Shown one piece after another: positions 39,721 through 47,321 of a stretch of DNA of 52,968 nt. Location: NCBI GenBank assembly GCA_002753565.1, contig PEAM01000030.1:1-52968 (forward strand), given 5' to 3'. The stretch is from Magnetococcales bacterium (GTDB taxonomy: Bacteria > Pseudomonadota > Magnetococcia > Magnetococcales > JADFYX01). Position 1 is the first letter of the stretch, and each line of letters begins with the position of its first letter. The position numbers were made by a program, and so were the translations under genes. The notes beneath the pieces were generated by a model. The model had not been told where the DNA came from and did no database searches. It saw only the letters and a list, made by a program, of their open reading frames with translations.

Positions 39721-40321
39721 TTATTCGTTTATTTTGTTGATATTTCAACCGTTTTGATTTTCAGGGCACACCTACAAGAAACCGCGAAACCCAAAACATT
39801 CCGCGCTACCGATTTTCCATCCACCAAACTCCCGCGACAATCCTTTTTTTCCTCTATTTTTCTCTTTCTCTTTATTTTTCTTAAAGAAAGAAGAAAGAAC
39901 AGGCAGGAAAGACGGCAGAAAATTGCATAAGAAAAAGGTGATATGGCGCGGTTTTCGCGGGAAAAAGAGCCGTATAGCCAACACGGAAAACAATATATCA
40001 ATACAATAACAAGTTGTTGCGTGAATCTTGTTCAGATTGGAGCGGTCGCAAATAATATCCCTGTCCCGGTTGTGAAAATAATGGAGAGACAGACGGTTCT
40101 CTTTTATTCTCTGGCTGTTTTGTTGTAGAACCTGATAACTGGCGCTTGTAGTCGGAAATAATGGGGAAGTGGGTATATGTGCTGTGACCAGATTGTGCCC
40201 TTGGTCAAGGTGCCTACAAGATACGAATGTCTTGTAATTACAGTGGGGACTCTACAAAAACATGTACGAAGTGTGACTGTAGAGCGTAAGTGATATCAAT
40301 GTGTTACGGTCATTTTTAGGA
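39721..40321. other. Right-end region without a convincing gene
   Basis: These 600 bp hold no coding frame with credible composition or ribosome site. They include a long pyrimidine/purine tract at 39842-39900 (T- and C-rich, then AAAGAAAGAAGAAAGAA) and the inverted repeat ACAAGA/TCTTGT at about 40217-40236. The region is clearly A+T-rich. Next to attR it should contain the integrase and excisionase arm sites, but I cannot define them. Confidence 0.5.
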
Positions 40322-40369
40322 CTCATAACCGGCCGGTCCCAAGTTCGAATCTTGGTGGGCCCACCATTT
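40322..40369 (+). repeat. attR, right copy of 48-bp attachment repeat
   Basis: This copy is identical to 74-121 and carries the 3' part of the tRNA gene from the anticodon loop to CCA plus TTT, without the 5' half. It marks the right end of the prophage and the host junction. Confidence 0.95.
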
Positions 40370-40398
40370 ACAACCTTGCAAACATTCTATTTTGCAAA

Positions 40399-40424
40399 AC
40401 CGCCCTTCGGGGCGGTCTTTTTTT
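40399..40424 (+). terminator. Original tRNA terminator, now displaced
   Basis: ACCGCCC (40399-40405), loop TTCG, GGGCGGT (40410-40416) and a T-run form a strong rightward terminator 30 bp after attR. Before insertion it would have followed the tRNA gene. Confidence 0.88.
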
Positions 40425-40746
40425 GTCCTATAAAAACACAATAATTCCAATAGGTAGGACAATACACCCTACTCCCACCCTCCTCCACATGTAGGTAGTG
40501 CCTAACCCCATATCGGCCCATTTTATTCTCTGTTCGGCCATATTCTCAGTGACCTCTGTACTCGACCCCAACTCTACCGACAATGTCGGTACCGCTGTTT
40601 GCCATTTAAAATCATTGCATTACAAAAATGGCTAAAATGGATTGGTTCGAATCCCGTTTGATAGCATTTGTGACTGATAAAGACTTTCCTTCAACCGACA
40701 CCAAATCTAGGTGAATATCACGATCACTGAATAATTTTATATTCGA
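40425..40746. other. Host intergenic region
   Basis: No gene is seen. It contains a palindrome TACCGAC-AAT-GTCGGTA (40575-40591) that could bind a regulator. It also has a T-arm-like GGTTCGAATCC near 40644 that lacks the rest of a tRNA, possibly a trace of an older att site. Confidence 0.5.
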
Positions 40747-40776
40747 TTGACCATATATTCGTAAAAACATATATTC
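40747..40776 (+). promoter_or_regulatory. Promoter and possible operator of the arsR-like operon
   Basis: TTGACC (40747-40752) and TATATT (40770-40775) are spaced by 17 bp, a good sigma-70 promoter. CATATATTC occurs twice (40752-40760 and 40768-40776), and a related TACGTATATA follows. Such A+T-rich repeats over the promoter suit binding by the ArsR-type product. AGGAG precedes the first gene. Confidence 0.65.
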
Positions 40777-40800
40777 ATTGATACGTATATAGGAGCTGAC

Positions 40801-41181
40801 ATGATTGATCCGACATTATTATTCAAAGCCTTGGCAGATGAAACCCGTCTGCGCTGCTTGATGCTCATGGTTAGCGAGAATGAATTATGTGTCTGTGAAC
40901 TGGGTCATGCCCTGGGCATGGCACAGCCAAAAATTTCCCGTCATTTGGCTATGCTGCGTAAAGTAGAAATAGTGCAGGATCGTCGAGATGGACAGTGGAT
41001 TTACTATCGAATCCACCCTGATATTCCTACTTGGGCACATACAATTATTCATGGAGCCGCCCAGGGATCAGATGGGATGGATCCTTTCAGGGACGACAAT
41101 CTACGACTGGCTGAGATGCCCAATAGACCTACCCGTTGCTTCATAGATAATTCAGAAAATGATATTGATGAAAAGTCATGA
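40801..41181 (+). CDS. ArsR/SmtB-family metal(loid)-sensing repressor
   Basis: The 126-aa protein has the ArsR winged helix: LFKALADETRLRCLMLMV, the cysteine motif ENELCVCELGHAL, the recognition helix MAQPKISRHLAMLRKVEIV and the wing QDRRDGQWIYYRI. The CxC in the helix alpha3 position is that of arsenic/antimony-type sensors (ELCVCDL). A further Cys lies near the C-terminus (TRCFID). It starts the operon with the permease and thioredoxin and probably represses it until metal(loid) binds. Confidence 0.9.
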   Translation: MIDPTLLFKALADETRLRCLMLMVSENELCVCELGHALGMAQPKISRHLAMLRKVEIVQDRRDGQWIYYRIHPDIPTWAHTIIHGAAQGSDGMDPFRDDNLRLAEMPNRPTRCFIDNSENDIDEKS

Positions 41182-41199
41182 TATAGGAGGATAGCGAGA

Positions 41200-42165
41200 G
41201 TGCTTAACTGGTTCACAGATTTGGCCGATTTGGTGGTCTTCCATTTCCTGGAAATGGATAGCGGCTCCAAGGCAACTCGTGCTCTACACTTTTTTATTGA
41301 GGATGTGACCAAAATCTTCTTTTTGCTGGTAACCATTGTCTTTTTGATCGGTTTTTTCCGTTCCCTGGTCTCACCGGAGCGGGCCAGGAAAATGATCGGC
41401 GGGCAATCTCCGTGGAAATCCTATCCGCTGGCGGTTTCACTGGGAGCGGTAACGCCATTTTGCTCCTGTTCTTCTGTACCGTTGTTTATCGGTTTTCTCG
41501 AGGCTGGAATCCCTCTTGGGGTAACCATGGCCTTTCTTATCACCTCCCCCATGATCAATGAGGTTGCTGTACTGGTATTGGCCTCCACCATGGGATGGAA
41601 AATCGCCGTCGCCTACGTGATTACCGGCTTGGCAGTGGGACTACTGGGCGGCCTAGCCGTGGCCGCCCTGAAACTGGAACACCATGTGGAGGAATACGTC
41701 TGGAAGATCCGCATGGGTGAGACCACACTGCCAACCACTGACTCCACCCTACCGGGTCGGATCCGTTATGCAAGTTCACAAGTACGGGAAATTGTCGGAC
41801 GTATCTGGCCTTATGTACTAGGGGGGATTGGTGTGGGGGCAATGCTGCACGGTTTCGTACCTCAATCTTTTTTTCTGGAATACGCTGCAGCAGACAATCC
41901 CATGGCGGTACCTGTGGCGGTATTGCTGGGCATTCCCCTATACTCCAACGCTACGGGCGTAATTCCCGTGGCGGAAGCCCTGTTGGCCAAAGGGGTTCCC
42001 ATCGGTACGGCGCTAGCGCTCATGATGAGCGTGGCCGCCATATCTCTGCCAGAGATGATCATCCTACGCAAAGTTATCAAACTGCCGCTTATCGGGATTT
42101 TTGTGATGTGGTTGTTCATCTCCTTCGTAGCAGTAGGTTATCTTTTTAATGCTATTTTTGCCTGA
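41200..42165 (+). CDS. DUF318/ArsP-type permease
   Basis: The 321-aa membrane protein has about eight hydrophobic segments and the family marker TPFCSCSSVPLF, followed by SPMINEVAVLVL. A second repeat has GIPLYSNATGVIPV and AISLPEMIILRKV. Related permeases (ArsP and others) export trivalent organoarsenicals or other thiophilic compounds. It starts with GTG 8 nt after AGGAGG. The location between an ArsR-type repressor and a small thioredoxin is a common arrangement for this family. Confidence 0.88.
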   Translation: MLNWFTDLADLVVFHFLEMDSGSKATRALHFFIEDVTKIFFLLVTIVFLIGFFRSLVSPERARKMIGGQSPWKSYPLAVSLGAVTPFCSCSSVPLFIGFLEAGIPLGVTMAFLITSPMINEVAVLVLASTMGWKIAVAYVITGLAVGLLGGLAVAALKLEHHVEEYVWKIRMGETTLPTTDSTLPGRIRYASSQVREIVGRIWPYVLGGIGVGAMLHGFVPQSFFLEYAAADNPMAVPVAVLLGIPLYSNATGVIPVAEALLAKGVPIGTALALMMSVAAISLPEMIILRKVIKLPLIGIFVMWLFISFVAVGYLFNAIFA

Positions 42166-42186
42166 ATATGCAGATGGAGGAAAAAC

Positions 42187-42423
42187 ATGAAAGAAGTCAA
42201 GGTATTGGGGGCTGGCTGCAAGAATTGTGAGACCACCGCTCATATCATCTCTAGTAGGGCGGAAAAAATGGGTGTTGCCATTCACATTGAAAAAGTTAGC
42301 GATATGGCTGAGATACTGGGTTTTGGCGTCATGTCCACTCCTGGCATTGTGGTGGATGGTCAGGTGGTCCACACTGGCGGAATTCCCAGTTTTGATGATG
42401 TTGATGAATGGCTGGCTGAATAG
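42187..42423 (+). CDS. Small thioredoxin-family redox protein
   Basis: The 78-aa protein has the glutaredoxin/thioredoxin-like fold with the active site LGAGCKNCETT, the cis-proline loop MSTPGIVVDGQV and VHTGGIPS. It belongs to the 'redox-active disulfide protein 2' type that often accompanies DUF318 permeases. It presumably keeps a thiol of the permease or its substrate reduced. Confidence 0.88.
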   Translation: MKEVKVLGAGCKNCETTAHIISSRAEKMGVAIHIEKVSDMAEILGFGVMSTPGIVVDGQVVHTGGIPSFDDVDEWLAE

Positions 42424-42438
42424 GTTTTCCGGAAAAAA

Positions 42439-43005
42439 ATGGATACAACACGCGAAACCTTCCTGGACGTCGGCACCTTCATCCTGATGATATTGTCCGC
42501 ACTGGCCGTAGACCTAATTCTACACCGTAGTGGACATCTGGAATTGGGGCGATACCTGGGATATGTAGGAACCGGCTTGCTCGTTCTTTCCTTTCTCTAT
42601 TCGGCGAGAAAACGCAAATGGATCAAGAGTGGACGTGCCCCATTCTTTTTGCGATTCCATGAAACCCTTTCATGGCTCGGTGCCATGTTGATTCTGGTGC
42701 ACGGCGGTATTCACTTCAACGCCCTTCTCCCCTGGTTGGCGATGGCCTCAATGTTGGTGGCTGTGGCCAGCGGTCTGACCGGCAAATATCTGTTGAAAAA
42801 ATCCAAAGGGATTATCAAGGGAAAAGAAGAGACACTTCTCAAGCAAGGTCTGACCAAAGAGGAGTTAAAAGATCATCTCTATTGGGATGCACTGGTCGTT
42901 GATGTGATGAAGAGATGGCGGGTGGTCCATATTCCAATTACCATCACATTTGCCCTGTTGACTCTGTTGCATGTGGCAACCGTATTGATTTTCTGGAGAT
43001 GGTGA
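42439..43005 (+). CDS. Cytochrome b-like membrane protein
   Basis: The 188-aa protein has about five membrane segments with histidines at heme-ligating positions: FHETLSWLGAMLILVHGGIH and WRVVHIPITITFALLTLLHV. The layout resembles ferric-reductase/cytochrome b561-like diheme proteins. It starts 15 bp after the thioredoxin gene and is followed after 1 bp by the multiheme cytochrome gene, so the two probably form an electron-transfer unit across the membrane. Heme number is inferred from the His pattern. Confidence 0.7.
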   Translation: MDTTRETFLDVGTFILMILSALAVDLILHRSGHLELGRYLGYVGTGLLVLSFLYSARKRKWIKSGRAPFFLRFHETLSWLGAMLILVHGGIHFNALLPWLAMASMLVAVASGLTGKYLLKKSKGIIKGKEETLLKQGLTKEELKDHLYWDALVVDVMKRWRVVHIPITITFALLTLLHVATVLIFWRW

Positions 43006-43006
43006 G

Positions 43007-43813
43007 ATGTCAAAACGGGTGATCACGCTTGCCATACTGTTTATCGCTGGGTTGTATTTACTGTTGCAGGTGCCGATACTCTTCATCAATCCCGGTCAGG
43101 TCAGCATAGGTCACGCCAAAATTGAAGCGGACTGTTTTCAATGTCACGAACCTCTTTCCGGACCCAGTGACGAAAAATGCATGGTTTGCCACAAACCCGG
43201 AAAAATCGAATCAACAAGATCCGATAAGATTCCTTTCCATCAACAACTGAAAGAAAACCTGTGCTCCAACTGCCATACGGAACATTTGGGGCGTAAGGCA
43301 GCAAAGGCCACCCGCATCTTTGATCATGCCTTACTTGGCATGGCATCACAAAACGCCTGCCGTCAGTGCCATGCCACCCCCAAGGACGCGTTGCATCGGA
43401 ATATCAAACAGGAATGCAGTGCCTGTCACAGCAATCGGAGATGGAAACCGGCCACGTTCGAGCACACCAAGTTTTTCCGATTTGACCGCCACCATCCAGC
43501 AGATTGCGCATCTTGTCATCCGGATCAAAAATTTGATCAATACACCTGCTACAGCTGCCATGAGCACTCCCCTTCCAATGTGCGTCACGAGCATTGGGAA
43601 GAGGGAATCCGGGATTTCAACAACTGTACCGCCTGTCACCGAAGCGGGGATGAAGATGAGGCGGAATGGATGTGGAGAAAGTTGAGGCGTCAGGGCATTT
43701 CACCAGATAGCGTTGGAAGAGCCCAATGGCCTCTGGATAACGACGGAAGAGGTTTTCGGTATCGTGAGCGGAATCACGATGAAGAGGAGCACGACGACGA
43801 TGACCATGATTAA
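43007..43813 (+). CDS. Membrane-anchored octaheme c-type cytochrome
   Basis: The 268-aa protein has an N-terminal membrane anchor (VITLAILFIAGLYLLLQVPI) and eight CxxCH motifs: CFQCH, CMVCH, CSNCH, CRQCH, CSACH, CASCH, CYSCH and CTACH. It resembles the cytochrome c3/NapC-associated class. The end is rich in Asp, Glu and His (NHDEEEHDDDDHD), possibly metal-binding. It should reside on the outer face of the inner membrane and exchange electrons with the upstream cytochrome b-like protein. The terminal acceptor is unknown. Confidence 0.88.
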   Translation: MSKRVITLAILFIAGLYLLLQVPILFINPGQVSIGHAKIEADCFQCHEPLSGPSDEKCMVCHKPGKIESTRSDKIPFHQQLKENLCSNCHTEHLGRKAAKATRIFDHALLGMASQNACRQCHATPKDALHRNIKQECSACHSNRRWKPATFEHTKFFRFDRHHPADCASCHPDQKFDQYTCYSCHEHSPSNVRHEHWEEGIRDFNNCTACHRSGDEDEAEWMWRKLRRQGISPDSVGRAQWPLDNDGRGFRYRERNHDEEEHDDDDHD

Positions 43814-43825
43814 TGGGAGAACGGA

Positions 43826-44203
43826 ATGAGTCTGGATGCCGTTGGTATCATCAGCAGGGATATTGATCAATCCATCGCCTTCTACGAAATTTTGGGATTG
43901 AAGTTCCAGGAAGTTGGTGGCCCGGATCATTGGGAGGGTGTGACGGAGAGCGGTATCCGTATCATGCTCGACTCGGTGGAACTGGTGAAAAAATTGGACC
44001 CCAATTGGATTGAGTCCAAAGGGGCTGGGGTCGTACTCTGTTTCAAGCAGGAGTCTCCGATCGGAGTAGATGAAATCTATGATCGGATCGTCCAGGCAGG
44101 TTTCAAAGGAAATAAATTGCCTTGGAATGCTTTCTGGGGACAGCGATATGCATCAGTCAAAGATCCGGATGGTAATCAGATCGACCTGTTTGCCTCATTA
44201 TGA
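43826..44203 (+). CDS. VOC-family (glyoxalase/bleomycin-resistance-like) protein
   Basis: The 125-aa protein has the two beta-alpha-beta modules of the vicinal oxygen chelate fold: VGIISRDIDQSIAFYEILGL at the start and YASVKDPDGNQIDLFASL at the end. The metal-site His/Glu pattern is partial, so the reaction is uncertain. It starts 12 bp after the cytochrome gene and may be part of the same transcript. Families include glyoxalase I, dioxygenases and resistance proteins. Confidence 0.85.
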   Translation: MSLDAVGIISRDIDQSIAFYEILGLKFQEVGGPDHWEGVTESGIRIMLDSVELVKKLDPNWIESKGAGVVLCFKQESPIGVDEIYDRIVQAGFKGNKLPWNAFWGQRYASVKDPDGNQIDLFASL

Positions 44204-44290
44204 CTTAAACCCTTAAGTTTCGTAATATTGAGACGATTGGAGTGAGCTACTTGGGATAATCTGGTCAAATCGATATGGCAGAGGTTCTGG

Positions 44291-44803
44291 ATGAAGATTC
44301 GTGAAAGCGTGCCCGAGGATCGGGAAGCTCTAGAAAAACTCTATTCGGCGGCATTTCCCGATGAGCCGTTATGGCCGTTGGTCACCGTTCTTTTGGAGTG
44401 TGATGGTGTACGCTCACTGATGGCCAAGCAATCTGGAAGTGTGTTAGGCCACTGCTTCTTCACACCCTGTACGGTGGCCGGGTACGAAGCACCGGTGGCC
44501 CTGCTGGGGCCGTTGGCGGTGATGCCCAACCGACAACGGCGTGGAATTGGTGGTCGATTGGTTGAGGCTGGCATCAAGCAACTCGCCGAGGCCGGTTTTA
44601 CTCACCTCTTTGTATTGGGAGATCCAGCCTACTATGGCCGGTTTGGCTTTCAGCCCGATGACAGTGTGACACCCCCTTATGTACTGCCTGAGGCGTGGAC
44701 CGAGGCGTGGCGCTCGCTGCCGTTACGGCAGGATGTACCACCAATTGCGGGCACTCTCAGTGTGCCCACTCCCTGGCAGGATGTTGCGCTGTGGCGGGAG
44801 TGA
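44291..44803 (+). CDS. GNAT N-acetyltransferase, YhbS-like
   Basis: The 170-aa protein has the GNAT acetyl-CoA motif LAVMPNRQRRGIGGRLVEAG and the later FVLGDPAYYGRFGFQPDD typical of the YhbS subgroup. It should acetylate an amine, but the substrate is not evident. It is preceded by an 87-bp gap without a clear terminator. Confidence 0.88.
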   Translation: MKIRESVPEDREALEKLYSAAFPDEPLWPLVTVLLECDGVRSLMAKQSGSVLGHCFFTPCTVAGYEAPVALLGPLAVMPNRQRRGIGGRLVEAGIKQLAEAGFTHLFVLGDPAYYGRFGFQPDDSVTPPYVLPEAWTEAWRSLPLRQDVPPIAGTLSVPTPWQDVALWRE

Positions 44804-44820
44804 ACGAACGGGTAAAGGCG

Positions 44821-45111
44821 ATGACAATGGTCAAACACTGGAATTCCGAGGAAGAGATGCTTTGCGATATGCGGGCAGAAGGGTTTCACCCCTTTCACTA
44901 CACCTATCCGCCGGGCACGGTTTTCCGACCCCATACTCACGACCATGATAAAATCGCCGCCGTAATCGAAGGAACCTTTCGAATCATCATGGGGGGTGAG
45001 GAGGTAATCCTGAAAACAGGTGACGGCGTGTTCGTGCCGGAAGGCGCTCTGCACAGCGCAGAGGTGATCGGCAATGAGCCGGTCATCTCAGTGGATGCAC
45101 CCAGACGGTAG
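44821..45111 (+). CDS. Cupin-domain protein
   Basis: The 96-aa protein is a single small cupin. Motif 1 is PPGTVFRPHTHDHDKIAAVI with three His, and motif 2 is GDGVFVPEGALHSAEVIG. The residues support binding of one metal ion. Small stand-alone cupins have many roles, and none is indicated here. The ATG at 44821 begins 17 nt after the acetyltransferase stop. Confidence 0.85.
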   Translation: MTMVKHWNSEEEMLCDMRAEGFHPFHYTYPPGTVFRPHTHDHDKIAAVIEGTFRIIMGGEEVILKTGDGVFVPEGALHSAEVIGNEPVISVDAPRR

Positions 45112-45128
45112 GAAAATCAGGATAGATT

Positions 45129-45365
45129 ATGGTCGAGCTATTCAAAACCAATAACCCCATTGAACTCTCCTGGGCCAGAGCCGTGTTGGAGGAGGCCGGG
45201 ATCAAAGCATTCGTATTCGATCAGAACATTAATATGGTCGAGGGCAACCTCGGCGTCTTTCCACGCCGATTGATGGTAGATGAGGAGAACCTGGAGCAGG
45301 CACTATCCTTGTTACACACCGAACGAAAAGCTCTTGAGAATATCTCCACAACTAACAGATCATAA
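45129..45365 (+). CDS. DUF2007-family small protein
   Basis: The 78-aa protein has the DUF2007 pattern: VELFKTNNPIELSWARAVLE, EEAGIKAFVFDQNI and PRRLMVDEENLEQALSLL. The family resembles ACT/PII-like small proteins and is described as putative signal-transducing. It begins 17 bp after the cupin gene and is likely the last gene of this rightward group. Confidence 0.85.
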   Translation: MVELFKTNNPIELSWARAVLEEAGIKAFVFDQNINMVEGNLGVFPRRLMVDEENLEQALSLLHTERKALENISTTNRS

Positions 45366-45473
45366 GGTAGATTGACAATTTTTTGTCTGCAAAAGTAAAT
45401 AGTTAAATCCTCTACTCTCTATTGAAGTTGTCTTTTGCTGAGACCTGGATGCTTGAGAAGTTATAAAATTTGT

Positions 45474-45502
45474 TTGACATTGATAAAACTCTTTGTTAGT
45501 AT
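45474..45502 (+). promoter_or_regulatory. Promoter of csp
   Basis: TTGACA (45474-45479) is followed after 17 bp by TAGTAT (45497-45502), a near-consensus sigma-70 promoter. Transcription should begin near 45509, giving a leader of about 210 nt before csp. Confidence 0.75.
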
Positions 45503-45508
45503 TGATCG

Positions 45509-45717
45509 GGTAAATTTGGTAAATTAATTGAAAGCACAACCTCTGCACGTTATCATTAGTATCTTTGTAGTCCCAGCTGGTCTTTCCTGTCCTCAGTTAC
45601 CTTTTAGGTCCTCAGTTACAGTTCTCAGATCTCAGGCTCATCGTGTTTGTGGTTCCCTACGTGGTTCGCCTCAACATTACGCCAAATCCCATTATTTTTT
45701 TGAAGGAATTATAGATT
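45509..45717 (+). other. Long 5' untranslated region of csp
   Basis: About 210 nt separate the predicted start site from csp and hold no credible gene. The tract has repeated CCTCAGTTAC/GTTCTCAGATCTCAGG elements able to fold, and GAAGGA close to the ATG. Long structured leaders of this size control cspA-type mRNAs by temperature. Confidence 0.55.
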
Positions 45718-45930
45718 ATGTCAGAACGTGAAACAGGTACCGTAAAATGGTTCAACGACAGCAAAGGCTTTGGTTTCGTTGAACGGAACGAAGGTAAAGG
45801 CGACGCATTTGTTCACCACTCAACCATCAGTGGAGAGGGCTTTAAATCACTGGCCGAAGGTCAGCAGGTAGAGTTCACCTGCGTCCAAGGTCAAAAAGGC
45901 CCTGCTTGCGAAAATGTGGTCGGCCTCTAA
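45718..45930 (+). CDS. Cold-shock protein, CspA family
   Basis: The 70-aa protein is a single cold-shock domain with RNP1 (KGFGFVERN) and RNP2 in the form DAFVHHSTI, starting with [10 protein letters not shown]. It binds single-stranded RNA and DNA as a chaperone. It is monocistronic, with its own promoter, long leader and terminator. Confidence 0.95.
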   Translation: MSERETGTVKWFNDSKGFGFVERNEGKGDAFVHHSTISGEGFKSLAEGQQVEFTCVQGQKGPACENVVGL

Positions 45931-45957
45931 GCTGACCCATCAAGCTGTACAGATCAA

Positions 45958-45990
45958 ACACCACTCCATTTGGGGTGGTGTTTTTTTTTG
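45958..45990 (+). terminator. Terminator of csp
   Basis: ACACCACTCC (45958-45967) pairs with GGGGTGGTGT (45972-45981) with one T.G pair, followed by eight T. The 215 bp between this and the convergent acetyltransferase gene hold nothing else I can support. Confidence 0.92.
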
Positions 45991-46206
45991 GTTCCTACTC
46001 CACTGGATTGCGCCATCCACACAACATGCTGATGTTTTTAATCTTTTAAGAAAAACACCGCAAGTTTCACTTATTGGATCAAAACGGATTACCACCTTCC
46101 CCTGTTTGATCTGGCTCAACACCTGGGCTACTTGCTTGAATGGTTTCCTCTTTCACCGGGCAGGTACCGATATCGACATATATTTTTATTTCCATGGTCT
46201 CTTCTA

Positions 46207-46704
46207 TCAATCACCTGTTTTAGCAATCCATTGGTACATGACCAATGCATCGACAAACCCCAGGTTTCGATGTCGAAAGGCTTTGTGAAGCATACCGACC
46301 ACCTCAAATCCCATCTCCTTCCATAATCGTATGGCGCCCTTGTTGGTACTAGTCACCAGGTTGAATTGCATTGCAAGAAAGCCAAGTTGCCGAGCCTCCT
46401 GGATGGAATGTTCACAGAGTTTTCTGGCGATGCCCTGTCTACGGGCGTGACCAGCCACCACATAACCGGCATTGCAGACGTGAGAACCCAGACCGGGTTG
46501 GTTCGGTTTCAGATAGTAGCTGCCGAGGATTCGACCATCCTGTTCAAACAGATAGGTTGCCGCCGGAATTTCCAACCATACTTTTTTGGCTTCCGGGCCG
46601 GTAATTTCCGGATCAAACGCGTAGGTCTCTCCCGATTGGAAAACCTCACGCAAGATCGGCCAGAGCTGGTTAAAGTCTTCTGAAGAAGCGGGTCGTATGG
46701 TCAT
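46207..46704 (-). CDS. GNAT N-acetyltransferase
   Basis: The 165-aa protein has the GNAT core: GYVVAGHARRQGIARKLCEH as acetyl-CoA loop and NKGAIRLWKEMGFEVVG near the end, with TIRPASSEDFNQLWP at the start. It begins 5 bp after the methyltransferase stop and is the last gene of the lexA operon. Substrate is unknown. Confidence 0.88.
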   Translation of the reverse strand: MTIRPASSEDFNQLWPILREVFQSGETYAFDPEITGPEAKKVWLEIPAATYLFEQDGRILGSYYLKPNQPGLGSHVCNAGYVVAGHARRQGIARKLCEHSIQEARQLGFLAMQFNLVTSTNKGAIRLWKEMGFEVVGMLHKAFRHRNLGFVDALVMYQWIAKTGD

Positions 46705-46709
46705 TTTTA

Positions 46710-47321
46710 TTATCTCCGTGCTTCTCCACGATAAAGAAAGCTCAACGGGTTTTTACCATCCATATAACCATTTTCTTTCCTCTGAATGTGAAAACCGGCT
46801 TCTCGAATCATTTCATCTATCGGACGATTGAGATGACATCCTCCACCAATCCGTTTCCAGGCTGGGTTCAGACTGTTCTGGATAATGCGGATAGTCCGGT
46901 CTGGAGAAAGGCCATGCTCAACAAAAATCAACTTTCCATCCGTTTTTAATATACGATCTATTTCAGCCAACGCTTTGGACATATCCGGAATCGTACACAT
47001 AGTCCAGGTAGAGACCACTGTATCAATGCTGTTGTCATCCAGTGGAACCTCCTCCCCGGTCAAACCGACGAACTCGACCGGAAATGGCGCAACCTCAGCT
47101 TTTTCAGAGGCGTACTGCTTCAACTGTGCCGATGGTTCCAAGCCAAACAACCATTCCACATCGGATGAATAGAACGGAATATTGAACCCCGAGCCCATGC
47201 CGATTTCCAAAACCCGGCCTGAGGCTAAGGGGACCATTTTCTTGCGCTCCAACGCAATTTCCTTTTTGGCCATGACTCGGTTTATGACCCAAGGAAGAAT
47301 GGTCTCTTCATAGAATTTCAT
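46710..47321 (-). CDS. SAM-dependent methyltransferase, class I
   Basis: The 203-aa protein has motif I GRVLEIGMGSGFNIPFY, motif II near LFGLEPS and IDTVVSTWTMCTIPDM, and FVEHGLSPD, as in UbiE/METTL7-like enzymes. The start at MKFYEETILPWV overlaps the dinB stop as ATGA, so translation is coupled. The methyl acceptor is unknown. Its presence in a DNA-damage operon is unusual. Confidence 0.85.
   Translation of the reverse strand: MKFYEETILPWVINRVMAKKEIALERKKMVPLASGRVLEIGMGSGFNIPFYSSDVEWLFGLEPSAQLKQYASEKAEVAPFPVEFVGLTGEEVPLDDNSIDTVVSTWTMCTIPDMSKALAEIDRILKTDGKLIFVEHGLSPDRTIRIIQNSLNPAWKRIGGGCHLNRPIDEMIREAGFHIQRKENGYMDGKNPLSFLYRGEARR

Larger units (their letters stand above)
74..40369. mobile_element. 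Integrated tailed prophage, about 40.2 kb
   Basis: The element is bounded by 48-bp direct repeats in a tRNA gene. It encodes integrase, excisionase, CI/Cro-type switch, primase, terminase, portal, capsid, tail tape measure, tail tip and lysozyme, so every module of a long-tailed siphovirus-like phage is represented. Most genes run leftward; rightward exceptions are the CI-like repressor, two antirepressor cassettes and a three-gene moron set. No structural gene is visibly broken, so the prophage may be inducible. Damaged parts are confined to a methyltransferase/PAPS-reductase chimera and one collapsed antirepressor cassette. Confidence 0.95.

Noticed and set aside
39943-40128. Possible 61-aa rightward gene near attR
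   Set aside because: No ribosome site, A+T-rich, no recognisable motif; the region is better seen as attachment-site DNA.
74-40369. Classification as a Mu-like transposable phage
   Set aside because: Com, I-like and F-like proteins suggested it, but there is no MuA/MuB transposase, and the 48-bp repeats in a tRNA with a tyrosine integrase show site-specific integration.
40640-40660. tRNA T-arm-like sequence GGTTCGAATCC
   Set aside because: No acceptor, D or anticodon arms can be formed around it, and the T stem is imperfect. It may be a trace of an old integration, but this cannot be shown.
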